Assembly: GCA_039908525.1 (NCBI GenBank)
Contig: JAMOAY010000007.1
Location: 66,714-130,713 of the forward strand
Source: Magnetaquicoccus sp039908525
Lineage (GTDB): Bacteria > Pseudomonadota > Magnetococcia > Magnetococcales > Magnetaquicoccaceae
Direction of reading: 5' to 3'
DNA length: 64,000 nt
Below the pieces are notes generated by a model. That model did no database searches. It was not told the origin of the DNA and saw only the letters and a program-made list of their open reading frames with translations. The position numbers and the translations under genes were made by a program. This document shows positions 8,765 to 18,190 of the stretch, in pieces (the first letter of the stretch is position 1; each line of letters starts with the position of its first letter).

Positions 8765-11700
8765 ATGTTTGAATTTTTATCCGTTGCAGGCGCAGACACG
8801 CCGCCTTTGGAGTCCGCCATTGAGCAGGATATCCGCTCTCTGGCGGAGCAGACCGCCGATCCTGCTTCGGTCTTGGACAACCTGGAGGCTTTTGTCAGCC
8901 AGCATGAGGCGCGAAGAGGCGTGCTCTGGGAGTGGTTGCGGGAACCCTCCCGCCGACGTCGTCTGGTGCTGGCCATCGGCAACAGTCCCTATCTGGCCAA
9001 TGTATTTCGACGCTGGCCGGACTGTCTGCTCTTGACGGACGCTCCTCTGCCGGACCTGCTGGCCGAGAATCAAAAACTCCAGCAGGCATTGGCTGCCGCA
9101 ACCGCATGGAAGGATGCGGCCAGGCTGATCCGTATTCACAAACATCTCTGTTTTTTTCATATCGCCTGCCGGGATTTGAGCGGTGAACTCTCCCTCCCGG
9201 AGGTGGTGCAGGCCATCAGCCGGGTGGCAGAGGGGTGCCTGGAAGGGGGATACCAGTGGCTGGCGCGCCATTTGGCCAACCGGTATGGGCGGCCGCAGGT
9301 TTTTGCGGAGGATGGACAGAGCCACCCTGCCCGCTTTGTCATCCTGGGCATGGGCAAATTGGGGGCCAGAGAGCTGAATTTTTCGTCGGATGTGGATTTG
9401 ATCTATCTGTTCGATGCAGCGGTTGGGGAGGTGGAGGGCTCCTGCTCGCTCTCCGTCAAGGAGTACTACGATCGCCTGGGGAGGGATTTTATCCGTCTGT
9501 TGGGAGAGTCTACCGGGGAAGGACAGGCCTTTCGCATCGATCTGCGTTTGCGCCCGGAAGGAGAGAGCGGCGATTTGGCCATCTCGTGCCGTTCCGCCGA
9601 ACTTTACTATGAGTCCTGGGGTCAAACCTGGGAACGGGCCGCGATGATCAAGGCACGGCCTGTGGCCGGGGATCTGGCCCTGGGGGATCGGTTCCTGGCC
9701 GATCTGCAACCCTTCATTTTCCGCCGTTATCTGGACTTCGGCGCCCTGGACGCCATTCGGGAGATGAAACGGAAGATCGATCGCAAAATGGCCCTGGCGG
9801 AGGATTACCATCGCAATGTCAAACTGGGCTACGGGGGGATCCGGGAGATTGAATTTTTTGTACAATCCCAGCAGTTGATCCATGGCGGCAAGAATCCCGG
9901 TGTACGCCATCTGCAGACGGTGGCGGCGATGCAGGCTCTCTGCCAGGCCGGTTTGCTGGCGGATGAAACCGGTCGCTTCCTGGGCGAGGCCTACCAGTTT
10001 CTGCGCACCCTGGAGCACCGTCTGCAACTCAAGCACGATCAGCAATTGCACTCCATCCCCGAGGATCCCGCCGCGTTTGAACGGTTGAGCAGAAGGATGG
10101 GGTTGGCCAATGGTGCGCTGTTGCGAGAGCGACTGACGCAGACCACCCAGGGGGTCCATGCCATCTATCAGACCCTGTTTTTCGAGGCACAGAAACAGCA
10201 TGCGGCGGCCCATCAACCCCATATCGAGGCACTGCTGGCCTGCGATGCGGGGGACGCCCACTCCCTGCAGCTGTTGAAGCAGGCCGGTTTCAATGATCCG
10301 GAGCAGACCGCCGCGTTGATGGGGGTCGTACGGGACGGCCCACGGCGGGAGATGACCGAAATGAGTCGTCGTTGGTTCCGGCGCATGGCAGCTCCTTTGC
10401 TGCAGGAAATTCTGCGGGCTCCCGACCCGGACATGGCCATGCGCCATGCAGAAACTTTTTTATGCAGCCTGGGTCACCGGGTCAGTTATCTGGCCTTGTT
10501 GCTGGAAAATCCGCCCGTATTAAGCCTGCTGGTCCGTCTGTTCGGCAGCTCCGTTCTGCTGGCACAATTTTTCATGAGACATCCTGAGTTGATGGACCGT
10601 CTGGTGGATCGGGATTTTTTTCAACACTATCGCAGTCGCAGCGAGTTGGCGATGGAATTGGACACCCTGCTGCAGGAGGTGGCGGAGCGGGAAGATCGAT
10701 TCAATGCGATTCGGGAGTTCAAAAACAGCGAAACCCTGCGCATCGGAGTGCGGGATCTCTCCAAGGCTGCAGAGCCAGCCGAGGTGATGGCCGGTCTCTC
10801 TGCCCTGGCGGAGGTGATTCTCGCCCGGGTCTGGGAGGATGCCCAGGCGGAGTTGCACAGCCGCCACGGCGCCCCCCATGCGCCCTTTGTCGTGGTGGCC
10901 ATGGGCAAGCTGGGAGGGCGGGAGCTGAATTATGCCTCGGATCTGGATCTGATTTTCCTGCATGGTGATCCCGAACCCGGGCAAGAGCCTGTGACCGATG
11001 GGAAGAGTCCCCTGTCTCATGGACAGTTTTTCACCCGACTCGGTCAACGGATCATTACCGGCATCAGTACCCTGACCCGGGCGGGCAAGCTGTATGAGCT
11101 GGACATGCGCTTGCGCCCTTCCGGAAACTCTGGAACATTGGTCACTTCGGTCGCCGCCTTCCTGCAATACCAGAGGGGGGAGGCTTGGCTGTGGGAGCAC
11201 CAGGCACTGACCAGGGCGCGGGTGGTGGTGGGAGATCCCGGGCTGGCCGCCACACTGCAACGGGAGATCCGGGCTGTCATCTGCCAGCCCCGCCCGATCC
11301 ATACCGTTCGCCAGGAGGTGGCCCACATGCGTGCGCGGATGTTCGAGGAGAAAAAGCCTCCGGATGGTTGGGTAGAGATCAAGCAGAGTCGCGGTGGCAT
11401 CATCGACATTGAGTTTCTGACCCAGTTTCTGATCCTGGCCTTTGCCGCCCACCACCCCGGCATTGTACAGAGCAATACCGCGAGGGCCCTGTGGGAGTGT
11501 CACCGGGCGGGCTTGATAAGCGATGCAGAGTATGCCACCCTGGACGGGGCGTATGGGTTCCTGCGCCTGGTGGAAAACCGCTTGCGCCTCCTGCACGGCA
11601 AGTCCGAGAACCGCATCGGCCCCAATCCCGTTGTGCGCGAGCAGTTGCGGCGGCTGTGCGACCTTGAGGACGGGACAGATATTGTCGAAGTTTTGAACGG

Positions 11701-11785
11701 TCATTTCCGTTCGGTGCTGCCTGTTGTGCAGCGTTTTCTGGAGGGGGATGCCCCCTCCCCTCCTCCCCCCTTCACGGTAGCGTGA
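8765..11785 (+). CDS. glnE: bifunctional glutamine synthetase adenylyltransferase/deadenylylase
   Basis: GlnE attaches and removes AMP on glutamine synthetase in response to PII, setting nitrogen assimilation. The ~1006-aa product has the two expected nucleotidyltransferase domains, each with GMGKLG/AMGKLG followed by the DxD pair: N-terminal ELNFSSDVDLIYL (about 202-215) and C-terminal ELNYASDLDLIFL (about 720-733). Both domains carry the RxxxIR(E/D)IEF-type segments. Length is close to the family norm of about 950. An upstream in-frame GTG (8705) would add 20 residues; ATG 8765 sits next to AAAGGG and is preferred. The stop overlaps the ATG of the HNH gene by one base (TGATG), implying translational coupling. 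Confidence 0.95.
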   Translation: MFEFLSVAGADTPPLESAIEQDIRSLAEQTADPASVLDNLEAFVSQHEARRGVLWEWLREPSRRRRLVLAIGNSPYLANVFRRWPDCLLLTDAPLPDLLAENQKLQQALAAATAWKDAARLIRIHKHLCFFHIACRDLSGELSLPEVVQAISRVAEGCLEGGYQWLARHLANRYGRPQVFAEDGQSHPARFVILGMGKLGARELNFSSDVDLIYLFDAAVGEVEGSCSLSVKEYYDRLGRDFIRLLGESTGEGQAFRIDLRLRPEGESGDLAISCRSAELYYESWGQTWERAAMIKARPVAGDLALGDRFLADLQPFIFRRYLDFGALDAIREMKRKIDRKMALAEDYHRNVKLGYGGIREIEFFVQSQQLIHGGKNPGVRHLQTVAAMQALCQAGLLADETGRFLGEAYQFLRTLEHRLQLKHDQQLHSIPEDPAAFERLSRRMGLANGALLRERLTQTTQGVHAIYQTLFFEAQKQHAAAHQPHIEALLACDAGDAHSLQLLKQAGFNDPEQTAALMGVVRDGPRREMTEMSRRWFRRMAAPLLQEILRAPDPDMAMRHAETFLCSLGHRVSYLALLLENPPVLSLLVRLFGSSVLLAQFFMRHPELMDRLVDRDFFQHYRSRSELAMELDTLLQEVAEREDRFNAIREFKNSETLRIGVRDLSKAAEPAEVMAGLSALAEVILARVWEDAQAELHSRHGAPHAPFVVVAMGKLGGRELNYASDLDLIFLHGDPEPGQEPVTDGKSPLSHGQFFTRLGQRIITGISTLTRAGKLYELDMRLRPSGNSGTLVTSVAAFLQYQRGEAWLWEHQALTRARVVVGDPGLAATLQREIRAVICQPRPIHTVRQEVAHMRARMFEEKKPPDGWVEIKQSRGGIIDIEFLTQFLILAFAAHHPGIVQSNTARALWECHRAGLISDAEYATLDGAYGFLRLVENRLRLLHGKSENRIGPNPVVREQLRRLCDLEDGTDIVEVLNGHFRSVLPVVQRFLEGDAPSPPPPFTVA

Positions 11786-12087
11786 TGGACGCGCTGTTTG
11801 TACCCGCAGAGGAGGCGTTTGTGGCCAGGGAACGGCGCAAGGCCAAGCTGCTCAAAGGATCGGCTTGGTGGAAAAACTGCCTGGGCCGGGGGGTGTGTGC
11901 CTATTGCGGCAAGCGGGTTCCCCCCAGGGAGCTGACCATGGATCACAAAATCCCCCTCATCCGGGGAGGGGAGTCGACCCGCAGCAATTGTGTACCGGCC
12001 TGCCGTACCTGCAACCAGCAAAAACAGAACCTGCCGGCCGAAGTCTGGCGGACGCTGCTGGCTGCCATGGAACCCGTTGAAAAATGA
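11785..12087 (+). CDS. HNH endonuclease-family protein
   Basis: The 100-aa protein consists of a basic N-terminal segment and one HNH zinc domain: CAYCGK, then DHKIPLIRGG with the catalytic-type DH pair, an Asn in STRSNCVPAC, and a second Cys pair CRTC. This is the compact HNH nuclease pattern seen in stand-alone genome-encoded nucleases and in phage or intron enzymes. It is translationally coupled to glnE (TGATG), an unusual location for such a gene. Its target is unknown. A GTG at 11782 is an alternative start and would overlap glnE by four bases. Confidence 0.85.
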   Translation: MDALFVPAEEAFVARERRKAKLLKGSAWWKNCLGRGVCAYCGKRVPPRELTMDHKIPLIRGGESTRSNCVPACRTCNQQKQNLPAEVWRTLLAAMEPVEK

Positions 12088-12117
12088 AGATGTGCACACT
12101 TGCCGGAGTTTCGAGAG

Positions 12118-12330
12118 ATGAAGGATACCCATGAAGAGCATGCAGCGCCTACGTTGACGCCGGATGCAATCCACAAACTCGAAAGGTTGAAGAGAGAGTT
12201 GACGGTCTTGCAGTCGGCCATCGGTGACCTGCAAGGCAAGAGCACCTACGAAGTTGAGGGGCGGATCCGGCAATTTCAGGACAAGGAGTCCGAGATCAAA
12301 CAGTTTCTCAGCGAGCTTGGCATGCTTTGA
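12118..12330 (+). CDS. small coiled-coil protein of unknown function
   Basis: The 70-aa, highly charged protein is predicted almost wholly helical, with a heptad-like stretch from about residue 18 to the C-terminus (LERLKRELTVLQSAIGDLQ and what follows). No signal peptide, membrane segment or known motif is visible. It lies 30 bp after the HNH gene on the same strand and 68 bp before cobL. ATG 12118 is preferred to a TTG at 12100. I do not recognise the family. Confidence 0.6.
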   Translation: MKDTHEEHAAPTLTPDAIHKLERLKRELTVLQSAIGDLQGKSTYEVEGRIRQFQDKESEIKQFLSELGML

Positions 12331-12398
12331 ACACGCCCCCTGCCCTCTTCCCCCGTTGAATGAAATGATCATGCCCGCAGAGACAGGGATAACAAGAC

Positions 12399-13706
12399 AT
12401 GGAGCAGCAACCCAACAGCTGTTGGATTATCGGGGTACTGGATTCCGGTCTGGACTCCCTGACCCCTGCTGCCCGTGGCGTGATGGAGGAGGCTGACCTG
12501 GTCCTGGGGGATCCCCGATTTTTGCAACTGTTCACACCGCTGTTTGGCCCACGAACCGAATGCCGCTCCTTTGCGGGCCATCTCAAGGAGTTGCCCGATT
12601 GGATCACGACCGCCTGCCGCCAAGGTCGGCGGGTGGTGGTGCTGGCGACGGGGGATCCCCTGCTGTCCGGAGTGGCTGGCCACCTGCGTCACAAACTGGC
12701 GGCGGGATACTGCCGGATCCTGCCCACGCTCTCCACCCCGCAGCTGGCGTTTGCCCGTCTGGGTCTGCCCTGGACCGGGGCCCGCATTGTCTCGGTCCAT
12801 GCCCGGGACGGGGGTGAGTGGCACGCGGCACCCGGCATGGCCCATCCGCTCTATTCCCTCTATCAGGCGCTCCCCGGCGCAGACCTGCTGGCCGTACTCA
12901 CCAGTCCTGCCAACTCCCCGGCCCGTATCGCCCGCATGGTGATGCATCTGGGATGGGAAGAACAGTTCCAAATGGCCGTGGCCGAGTGTTTGGCCACCCC
13001 TCAGGAGCGGATCCATCCGGAACTCCGACCGGCGCAGGTGGCAAACAGCCTGTTTGCCGATCCCAATGTGGTCATTGTGCAGCGCAATCAGGAGGTGTCA
13101 AGCGCGCCGCTTCCTGTGCTGGGACTGGCGGACGGCTGTTTCCTGCCGGAAGGCAGTGCTGCCAGCCTGATCACCAAACGGGAGGTGCGTGTCATTGCCC
13201 TGGCAAACCTTGTTCTGCACTCTACCCGCATCGTCTGGGATCTGGGGGCAGGGTCTGGCTCCGTCGGCCTCGAAGCGGCGCGTCTGCTGCCACAGGGGTG
13301 GGTCTGCGCGGTGGAGAAGGATCCCGGTCGCTGCCGGCAGATTGAGCAGGTGCGCGCCCGTCTGTGCATCAACAACTACCAATTGTTGAACAGTCTGGCG
13401 CCACAGGGACTGGAGGCATGGCCTGACCCGGACTCGGTATTCATAGGCGGCTCGGACGGTGGTCTGCCAGAGCTGATCCGTTTGGCTGTGCGACGGTTGC
13501 GTCCCCATGGCCGACTGGTCATCACCCTGGTGACCCTGGAAAACCTGTCCCGTACCCTGGACACCCTCCGCGAGATCGGCTGGAATTGGCGACTGAATCA
13601 GATCCAGATCAGCCACAGCCAACCCATTCTGAGCATGCATCGATTGGTCCCCGCCTCTCCGGTGTGGATGGTCACCGCTGGCCAATCCGCGACCGAACTG
13701 CCATGA
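12399..13706 (+). CDS. cobL: precorrin-6Y C5,15-methyltransferase (decarboxylating), CbiE-CbiT fusion
   Basis: CobL methylates precorrin-6Y at C5 and C15 and decarboxylates the C12 acetate during cobalamin ring synthesis. The 435-aa protein is the usual fusion. An N-terminal CbiE tetrapyrrole methylase (about 1-220) carries the GDPLLSG motif. A C-terminal CbiT methyltransferase (about 235-420) carries the SAM-binding loop WDLGAGSGSVGLE. It is near the minus-strand cobUTS operon at 21-23.5 kb but not in an operon with it, so B12 genes appear scattered in pairs in this region. No riboswitch is recognisable upstream. Confidence 0.93.
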   Translation: MEQQPNSCWIIGVLDSGLDSLTPAARGVMEEADLVLGDPRFLQLFTPLFGPRTECRSFAGHLKELPDWITTACRQGRRVVVLATGDPLLSGVAGHLRHKLAAGYCRILPTLSTPQLAFARLGLPWTGARIVSVHARDGGEWHAAPGMAHPLYSLYQALPGADLLAVLTSPANSPARIARMVMHLGWEEQFQMAVAECLATPQERIHPELRPAQVANSLFADPNVVIVQRNQEVSSAPLPVLGLADGCFLPEGSAASLITKREVRVIALANLVLHSTRIVWDLGAGSGSVGLEAARLLPQGWVCAVEKDPGRCRQIEQVRARLCINNYQLLNSLAPQGLEAWPDPDSVFIGGSDGGLPELIRLAVRRLRPHGRLVITLVTLENLSRTLDTLREIGWNWRLNQIQISHSQPILSMHRLVPASPVWMVTAGQSATELP

Positions 13707-13872
13707 AATGACAGGCCCGCTCCAGAACCCTGTGCCAGACCATGAACAGGGGAGCGGCTGCTTTGTTGTTCATGACTGTCAACACGCCCTATGCAGGATG
13801 GGAGAATTTTGTTAGCATGGCGCGTTGCTACTCCTCTGTTTCAGGCCGTCCATTCAGGTACCCGTAGAAATC

Positions 13873-16641
13873 ATGACAGAACTCAGCCACAACAAGCAGC
13901 TTCCCGTTAACATCGAAGATGAAATGCGCGCCTCCTACCTGGATTACGCCATGAGCGTCATCGTCGGCAGGGCCTTGCCTGATGTGCGGGATGGATTGAA
14001 ACCGGTGCACCGCCGTGTGCTGTTTGCCATGCATGAACTGAACAATGAGTGGAATCGGGCCTACAAAAAATCTGCCCGCGTCGTCGGCGATGTGATCGGT
14101 AAATACCATCCCCACGGTGATGTGGCGGTCTACGACACCATCGTGCGCATGGCGCAACCCTTTTCCATGCGCCATCTGTTGATCGACGGACAGGGCAACT
14201 TTGGTTCCGTGGATGGTGATTCGGCTGCGGCCATGCGCTACACCGAGGTGCGCATGACCCGCCTGGCCGGCGAACTGCTGGCTGACATCGATAAAGAGAC
14301 GGTCAACTTCGGTCCCAACTACGACGGCTCCCTGGAGGAACCGAAGATTCTGCCGGGCAAATTCCCCAATCTTTTGGTGAATGGCTCCTCCGGTATCGCC
14401 GTCGGTATGGCCACCAACATTCCGCCCCACAACCTGGGCGAGGTGGTGGCGGCCACCATGGCCCTGATCGACAATCCGCACATTTCCATTCCTGAATTGA
14501 TGCAGCTGGTTCCCGGTCCCGATTTTCCCACCGGAGGGACCATTTGCGGTCGCTCGGGCATTCGCAGTGCCTATCTGACCGGTCGTGGCTCCATCGTGGT
14601 GCGCGCCAAAACCGAGGTGGAGCAGCTGCGGGAGCATCGGGAGGCCATCATCATCAAGGAGTTGCCCTTTCAGGTCAACAAGGCCCGTCTGGTGGAGCGG
14701 ATTGCCGAATTGGTGCGGGAAAAGAAGGTGGTCGGTATCTCCGACCTGCGTGACGAGTCCGATCGTGAAGGCATGCGGGTGGTGATCGAGCTGAAGCGCG
14801 ACGTCCAGGCCGATGTGCTGTTGAACCAATTGTACAAACATACGGCCATGCAGTCCAATTTCGGAGTCAATGCCCTGGCTCTGGTGCAGGGGCGGCCGAT
14901 GCTGCTGGACTTGAAACGTTTTCTTGAGGAGTTTATCAACCACCGCCGGGAGGTTGTCACCCGACGTACACAGTTTGAGTTGCGCAAGGCCCAGGACCGC
15001 GGACACATCCTGGAGGGGCTGTCGGTGGCGTTGGCCAACATTGACCGCATCATCGAACTGATTCGGCAGGCCCCCTCGCCGGCAGAGGCCAAGGCGGCCA
15101 TGCTCTCTGAAATCTGGCAGCGCGGGCCGGTGGAAGCCATGCTGGCCCGCACCACAGAGGGGGGACTCTCCTCCGTGCAGTTTGTGGAGGGGGGGTACCA
15201 ACTGACCGAGGAGCAGGCGCAAGCCATTCTGGATCTGCGCCTGCACCGCTTGACGGGCCTGGAGCAGGAGAAGATTCACGAGGAGTTTGCCGCCATTCTG
15301 GATGAGATTGCCCGCCTGCGGGCCATTCTGGACTCTGATCTGGTGTTGATGGGTGTCATCAAGGGGGAGCTGCAAGGTATCCAGGAGATGTTCTCCAACG
15401 CACGTCGCACGGAGATCATCGAGGATGTCAGCGATTTTTCGGTGGCCGATCTGATTCATGAGGAGGAGATGGTGGTGACGGTCAGCCACGCCGGCTACAT
15501 CAAGCGGCAGCCGAGCGTGGAGTATCGCACCCAGCGCCGGGGTGGTCGCGGCAAAAGTGCTGCCGGCATTCGCGACGAGGATTTCATCGCCCAACTTTTT
15601 GTTGCCTCGACCCACGATACCATCCTCTGTTTCACCGATTTGGGCCGGGTGTTCAAGTTGAAAACCTATGAGTTGCCTTTGGGCAGTCGTGCCGCACGGG
15701 GGCGACATGTGGGCAATATCCTCTCCCTGGATGCCGACGAGAGAGTCCGGCAGATCCTGCCCGCACCGATCCCGGTTCACGAATGGAGTCGGTGGGAGCT
15801 GTTGTTTGCCACCAGTCTGGGCCTGATCAAGAAAACCCTGTTGTCGGCCTATGCCAATATTCGCGTCAACGGTCTGCGGGCCGTGGATCTGCGCGAGGGG
15901 GATGATCTGGTCGGTGTTGCCCTGTTGCCGATATTGCCTGGAGATTTGCCCCGACCCGAAGAGATCGCCGCCACCCTGGCCGATGCGGACGGGGTGGATG
16001 AGGGAGAGGTGGAGGAGGAGTTGCCTGTTGCCGAGGAGGAGGATGGCGAGGAGGATGGCGGGGAGCTTGTCGAATCCAGCGGAGATCCGGGGCGTCCGGG
16101 ACGGGTCATGCTCTTCTCCCGTTCGGGCAAGGCGGTGCGTTTCCGAACCAAGCAGGTGCGGCGCATGGGACGGGTGGCACGGGGTGTGCGTGGCATGCGC
16201 CTGCGCGGAGATGATCGGGTCATCGCTCTCAATGTACTGCTGCCCGGTTCGGGGTGCCAACTGTTGGTGGTCACGGAGCGTGGTTTTGGCAAGCGGACCA
16301 GTGAAGAGCTGTTTCCCACCAAAAGTCGGGGTACGCAGGGCGTGATCGGCATTGTCACCAGTGAGCGCAATGGGCCGGTGGTGGGTGCCCTGACCGTTTG
16401 GCCGGGTGATCAGGTGATGCTGATTTCCGACCAGGGTACGGTGTTGCGCACCGATGTGGATACCATTCGCCTGACGGGTCGCAATGCCCAGGGGGTCAAA
16501 GTGTTGAATGTGACGGGCGGGGAGCGGTTGGTTTCGGTGGCACGCATCGCCGAAGTCGAAGAGGGGTGTGAGGTGCGCGCGGTGACCCCCGATACGGGTG
16601 ACGACCATGGCGCCACAGAAACTCCGGCAGAGGAGCCATAA
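13873..16641 (+). CDS. gyrA: DNA gyrase subunit A
   Basis: The 922-aa product is the DNA-cleaving subunit of gyrase. Catalytic Tyr123 lies in AAMRYTEVRM. The C-terminal domain has the GyrA box QRRGGRG, which separates GyrA from ParC. A Glu/Asp-rich insert near residues 700-745 is typical of acidic linkers within the C-terminal beta-pinwheel. The quinolone-determining loop reads HPHGDVAVYD: the residue equivalent to E. coli Ser83 is Val84, while the Asp87 equivalent is kept at 88. I chose ATG 13873 (MTELSHNKQ) because the family starts there. The stop is 3 bp from the serS start, so the two are cotranscribed. Confidence 0.97.
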   Translation: MTELSHNKQLPVNIEDEMRASYLDYAMSVIVGRALPDVRDGLKPVHRRVLFAMHELNNEWNRAYKKSARVVGDVIGKYHPHGDVAVYDTIVRMAQPFSMRHLLIDGQGNFGSVDGDSAAAMRYTEVRMTRLAGELLADIDKETVNFGPNYDGSLEEPKILPGKFPNLLVNGSSGIAVGMATNIPPHNLGEVVAATMALIDNPHISIPELMQLVPGPDFPTGGTICGRSGIRSAYLTGRGSIVVRAKTEVEQLREHREAIIIKELPFQVNKARLVERIAELVREKKVVGISDLRDESDREGMRVVIELKRDVQADVLLNQLYKHTAMQSNFGVNALALVQGRPMLLDLKRFLEEFINHRREVVTRRTQFELRKAQDRGHILEGLSVALANIDRIIELIRQAPSPAEAKAAMLSEIWQRGPVEAMLARTTEGGLSSVQFVEGGYQLTEEQAQAILDLRLHRLTGLEQEKIHEEFAAILDEIARLRAILDSDLVLMGVIKGELQGIQEMFSNARRTEIIEDVSDFSVADLIHEEEMVVTVSHAGYIKRQPSVEYRTQRRGGRGKSAAGIRDEDFIAQLFVASTHDTILCFTDLGRVFKLKTYELPLGSRAARGRHVGNILSLDADERVRQILPAPIPVHEWSRWELLFATSLGLIKKTLLSAYANIRVNGLRAVDLREGDDLVGVALLPILPGDLPRPEEIAATLADADGVDEGEVEEELPVAEEEDGEEDGGELVESSGDPGRPGRVMLFSRSGKAVRFRTKQVRRMGRVARGVRGMRLRGDDRVIALNVLLPGSGCQLLVVTERGFGKRTSEELFPTKSRGTQGVIGIVTSERNGPVVGALTVWPGDQVMLISDQGTVLRTDVDTIRLTGRNAQGVKVLNVTGGERLVSVARIAEVEEGCEVRAVTPDTGDDHGATETPAEEP

Positions 16642-16644
16642 ACG

Positions 16645-17937
16645 GTGTTGGATCTCAAATTGATCCGGGAGGATCCGGACGGGGTGGAGCGCCGTCTGCA
16701 AAGCCGGGGCAAAGGGCATGACTTGCAGAAAGTGCACCTGCTGGAGCAGGAAAAGCGCGCTCTGCAGGCCGAAACGGAGACTTTGCAGGCCCGGCGCAAT
16801 GAAATTTCCCGCGCCATAGGCCATCTCAAAGCCCAGCACGGAGATGCATCGGTCCTGTTGGCGGAGATGCAGGGTTTGGCCCCGCAAATCAAGGCGCTGG
16901 AGCTCTCCCTGCGGGCCAAGGAGGAGGAGGTGACGCTGGTTGTCTCGCATCTTCCCAATCTGCCAGCGGCCTCGGTGCCGGTGGGACGGGATGAGAATGA
17001 CAACGTGGAGTTGCGGCGTTGGCCCATGGCTGGAGATCCGGAACCTCTGGCTTTTTCGGCCAGAAATCACTGGGATATCGGTGAATCGTTGGGCATTCTG
17101 GATTTTGACGCGGGTGCCCTGGTGGCCGGTGCCCGCTTTACGGTACTGCGCGGCGGAGGTGCCCGTCTCACCCGGGCCTTGATCAATTTCATGCTGGATC
17201 TGCATACCGGGCAGCACGGTTACACGGAGGTGTTGCCGCCTTTTCTGGTCAGCCGGGAGAGTCTGTTTGGTACGGGCCAGTTGCCCAAGTTCGAGGAAGA
17301 CCTGTTTGCCACCCGCGATGATCCACTGTTCTTGATTCCGACGGCCGAGGTGCCGGTGACCAATCTGGTCCGTGGACAGATTATTGAGGAAGATCGCTTG
17401 CCCATGCGTCTGGTGGCATGGACCTCCTGTTTCCGGCGCGAAGCGGGCGCTGCGGGCAAGGATACCCGGGGTTTGATTCGCCAGCACCAATTTGATAAAG
17501 TGGAGCTGGTATGGATAACTCAACCGGAGGAGAGCGAAGCGGCCCTGGAACAATTGACCCGGGACGCCGAGACGGTCTTGAAACAGTTGGAGTTGCCGTT
17601 CCGTACCGTGGCCCTGTGCACCGGTGATCTGGGGTTCGCAGCCTGCAAGACCTATGATCTGGAGGTTTGGTTGCCCGGTCAGGGTCGCTATCGTGAAATC
17701 TCCTCATGTTCCAACACAGGTGATTTCCAGGCGCGGCGGATGTTGGCCCGTGTACGGCGTGCGGGAAGCAAGCGGGTGGAGCCTCTGCACACCCTGAACG
17801 GCTCCGGTTTGGCCGTGGGACGTACCCTGGTCGCCATCCTGGAGAATTTTCAACAGGCGGATGGCCGCGTGGTCATACCCGATGTTCTGCGCCCCTACAT
17901 GGGGGGTCTCTCTGTGCTGGAGCCTGCCAAGAAATAG
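16645..17937 (+). CDS. serS: seryl-tRNA synthetase
   Basis: The 430-aa class II synthetase begins MLDLKLIREDP, continues with the long antiparallel coiled-coil arm (about 30-100) that grips tRNA-Ser, and has motif 2 (TSCFRREAG) and motif 3 (GSGLAVGRTLVAILE). It charges tRNA-Ser and also supplies seryl-tRNA for selenocysteine. The start is GTG at 16645, 3 bp after the gyrA stop. Its own substrate, tRNA-Ser(UGA), is encoded 11 bp downstream on the same strand, so synthetase and tRNA may share a transcript. Confidence 0.97.
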   Translation: MLDLKLIREDPDGVERRLQSRGKGHDLQKVHLLEQEKRALQAETETLQARRNEISRAIGHLKAQHGDASVLLAEMQGLAPQIKALELSLRAKEEEVTLVVSHLPNLPAASVPVGRDENDNVELRRWPMAGDPEPLAFSARNHWDIGESLGILDFDAGALVAGARFTVLRGGGARLTRALINFMLDLHTGQHGYTEVLPPFLVSRESLFGTGQLPKFEEDLFATRDDPLFLIPTAEVPVTNLVRGQIIEEDRLPMRLVAWTSCFRREAGAAGKDTRGLIRQHQFDKVELVWITQPEESEAALEQLTRDAETVLKQLELPFRTVALCTGDLGFAACKTYDLEVWLPGQGRYREISSCSNTGDFQARRMLARVRRAGSKRVEPLHTLNGSGLAVGRTLVAILENFQQADGRVVIPDVLRPYMGGLSVLEPAKK

Positions 17938-17948
17938 CATTTCCCAAT

Positions 17949-18036
17949 GGATGGGTGGCCGAGTGGTTTATGGCAACGGTCTTGAAAATCGTCGTGTCGC
18001 AAGGCACCGGGGGTTCAAATCCCTCCCCATCCGCCA
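17949..18036 (+). tRNA. tRNA-Ser, anticodon UGA
   Basis: The 88-nt sequence folds as a class II tRNA. The acceptor stem GGATGGG (17949-17955) pairs with CCCATCC (18026-18032), then discriminator G and encoded CCA (18034-18036). The anticodon loop CTTGAAA gives anticodon TGA (reads UCA). There is a long variable arm, as required for tRNA-Ser, and a T-loop GGTTCAAAT. It stands 11 bp downstream of serS. Confidence 0.95.
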
Positions 18037-18073
18037 TTTTTATGATATGTTTTTGACGGGTTTATAAAACATT

Positions 18074-18190
18074 TCATGTTTGGGCGCGTTCTGGTACCCT
18101 CGACGCAAAATATGGTCTGACCGGCAGAGGCTCGACCAACTCATCCCCAAGGAGGGAGAGGACGATGTTGGTATCCAGAACGTGGTTCAC
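18074..18190 (-). pseudogene. truncated PIN-domain (VapC-like) toxin remnant
   Basis: A GTG start overlaps the antitoxin stop by four bases (GTGA), the usual toxin-antitoxin coupling. The 38 codons read VNHVLDTNIVLSLLGDELVE and onward to PYFAS, which is the N-terminus of a PIN ribonuclease including the first catalytic Asp (LDTNIV). After PYFAS the match ends and a stop follows within nine codons; a PIN toxin needs about 130 residues. The 3' end lies 38 bp from the tRNA-Ser gene, so a deletion or insertion event near the tRNA probably removed the rest. Confidence 0.7.

Noticed and set aside
13717..13757. Hairpin CCGCTCC/GGAGCGG between cobL and gyrA
   Set aside because: The seven-bp stem has a 27-base loop and no T-run, too weak to call a terminator.
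13828..17553. 1241-codon minus-strand ORF opposite gyrA and serS
   Set aside because: Antisense shadow of two well-recognised genes; no ribosome site or motif.
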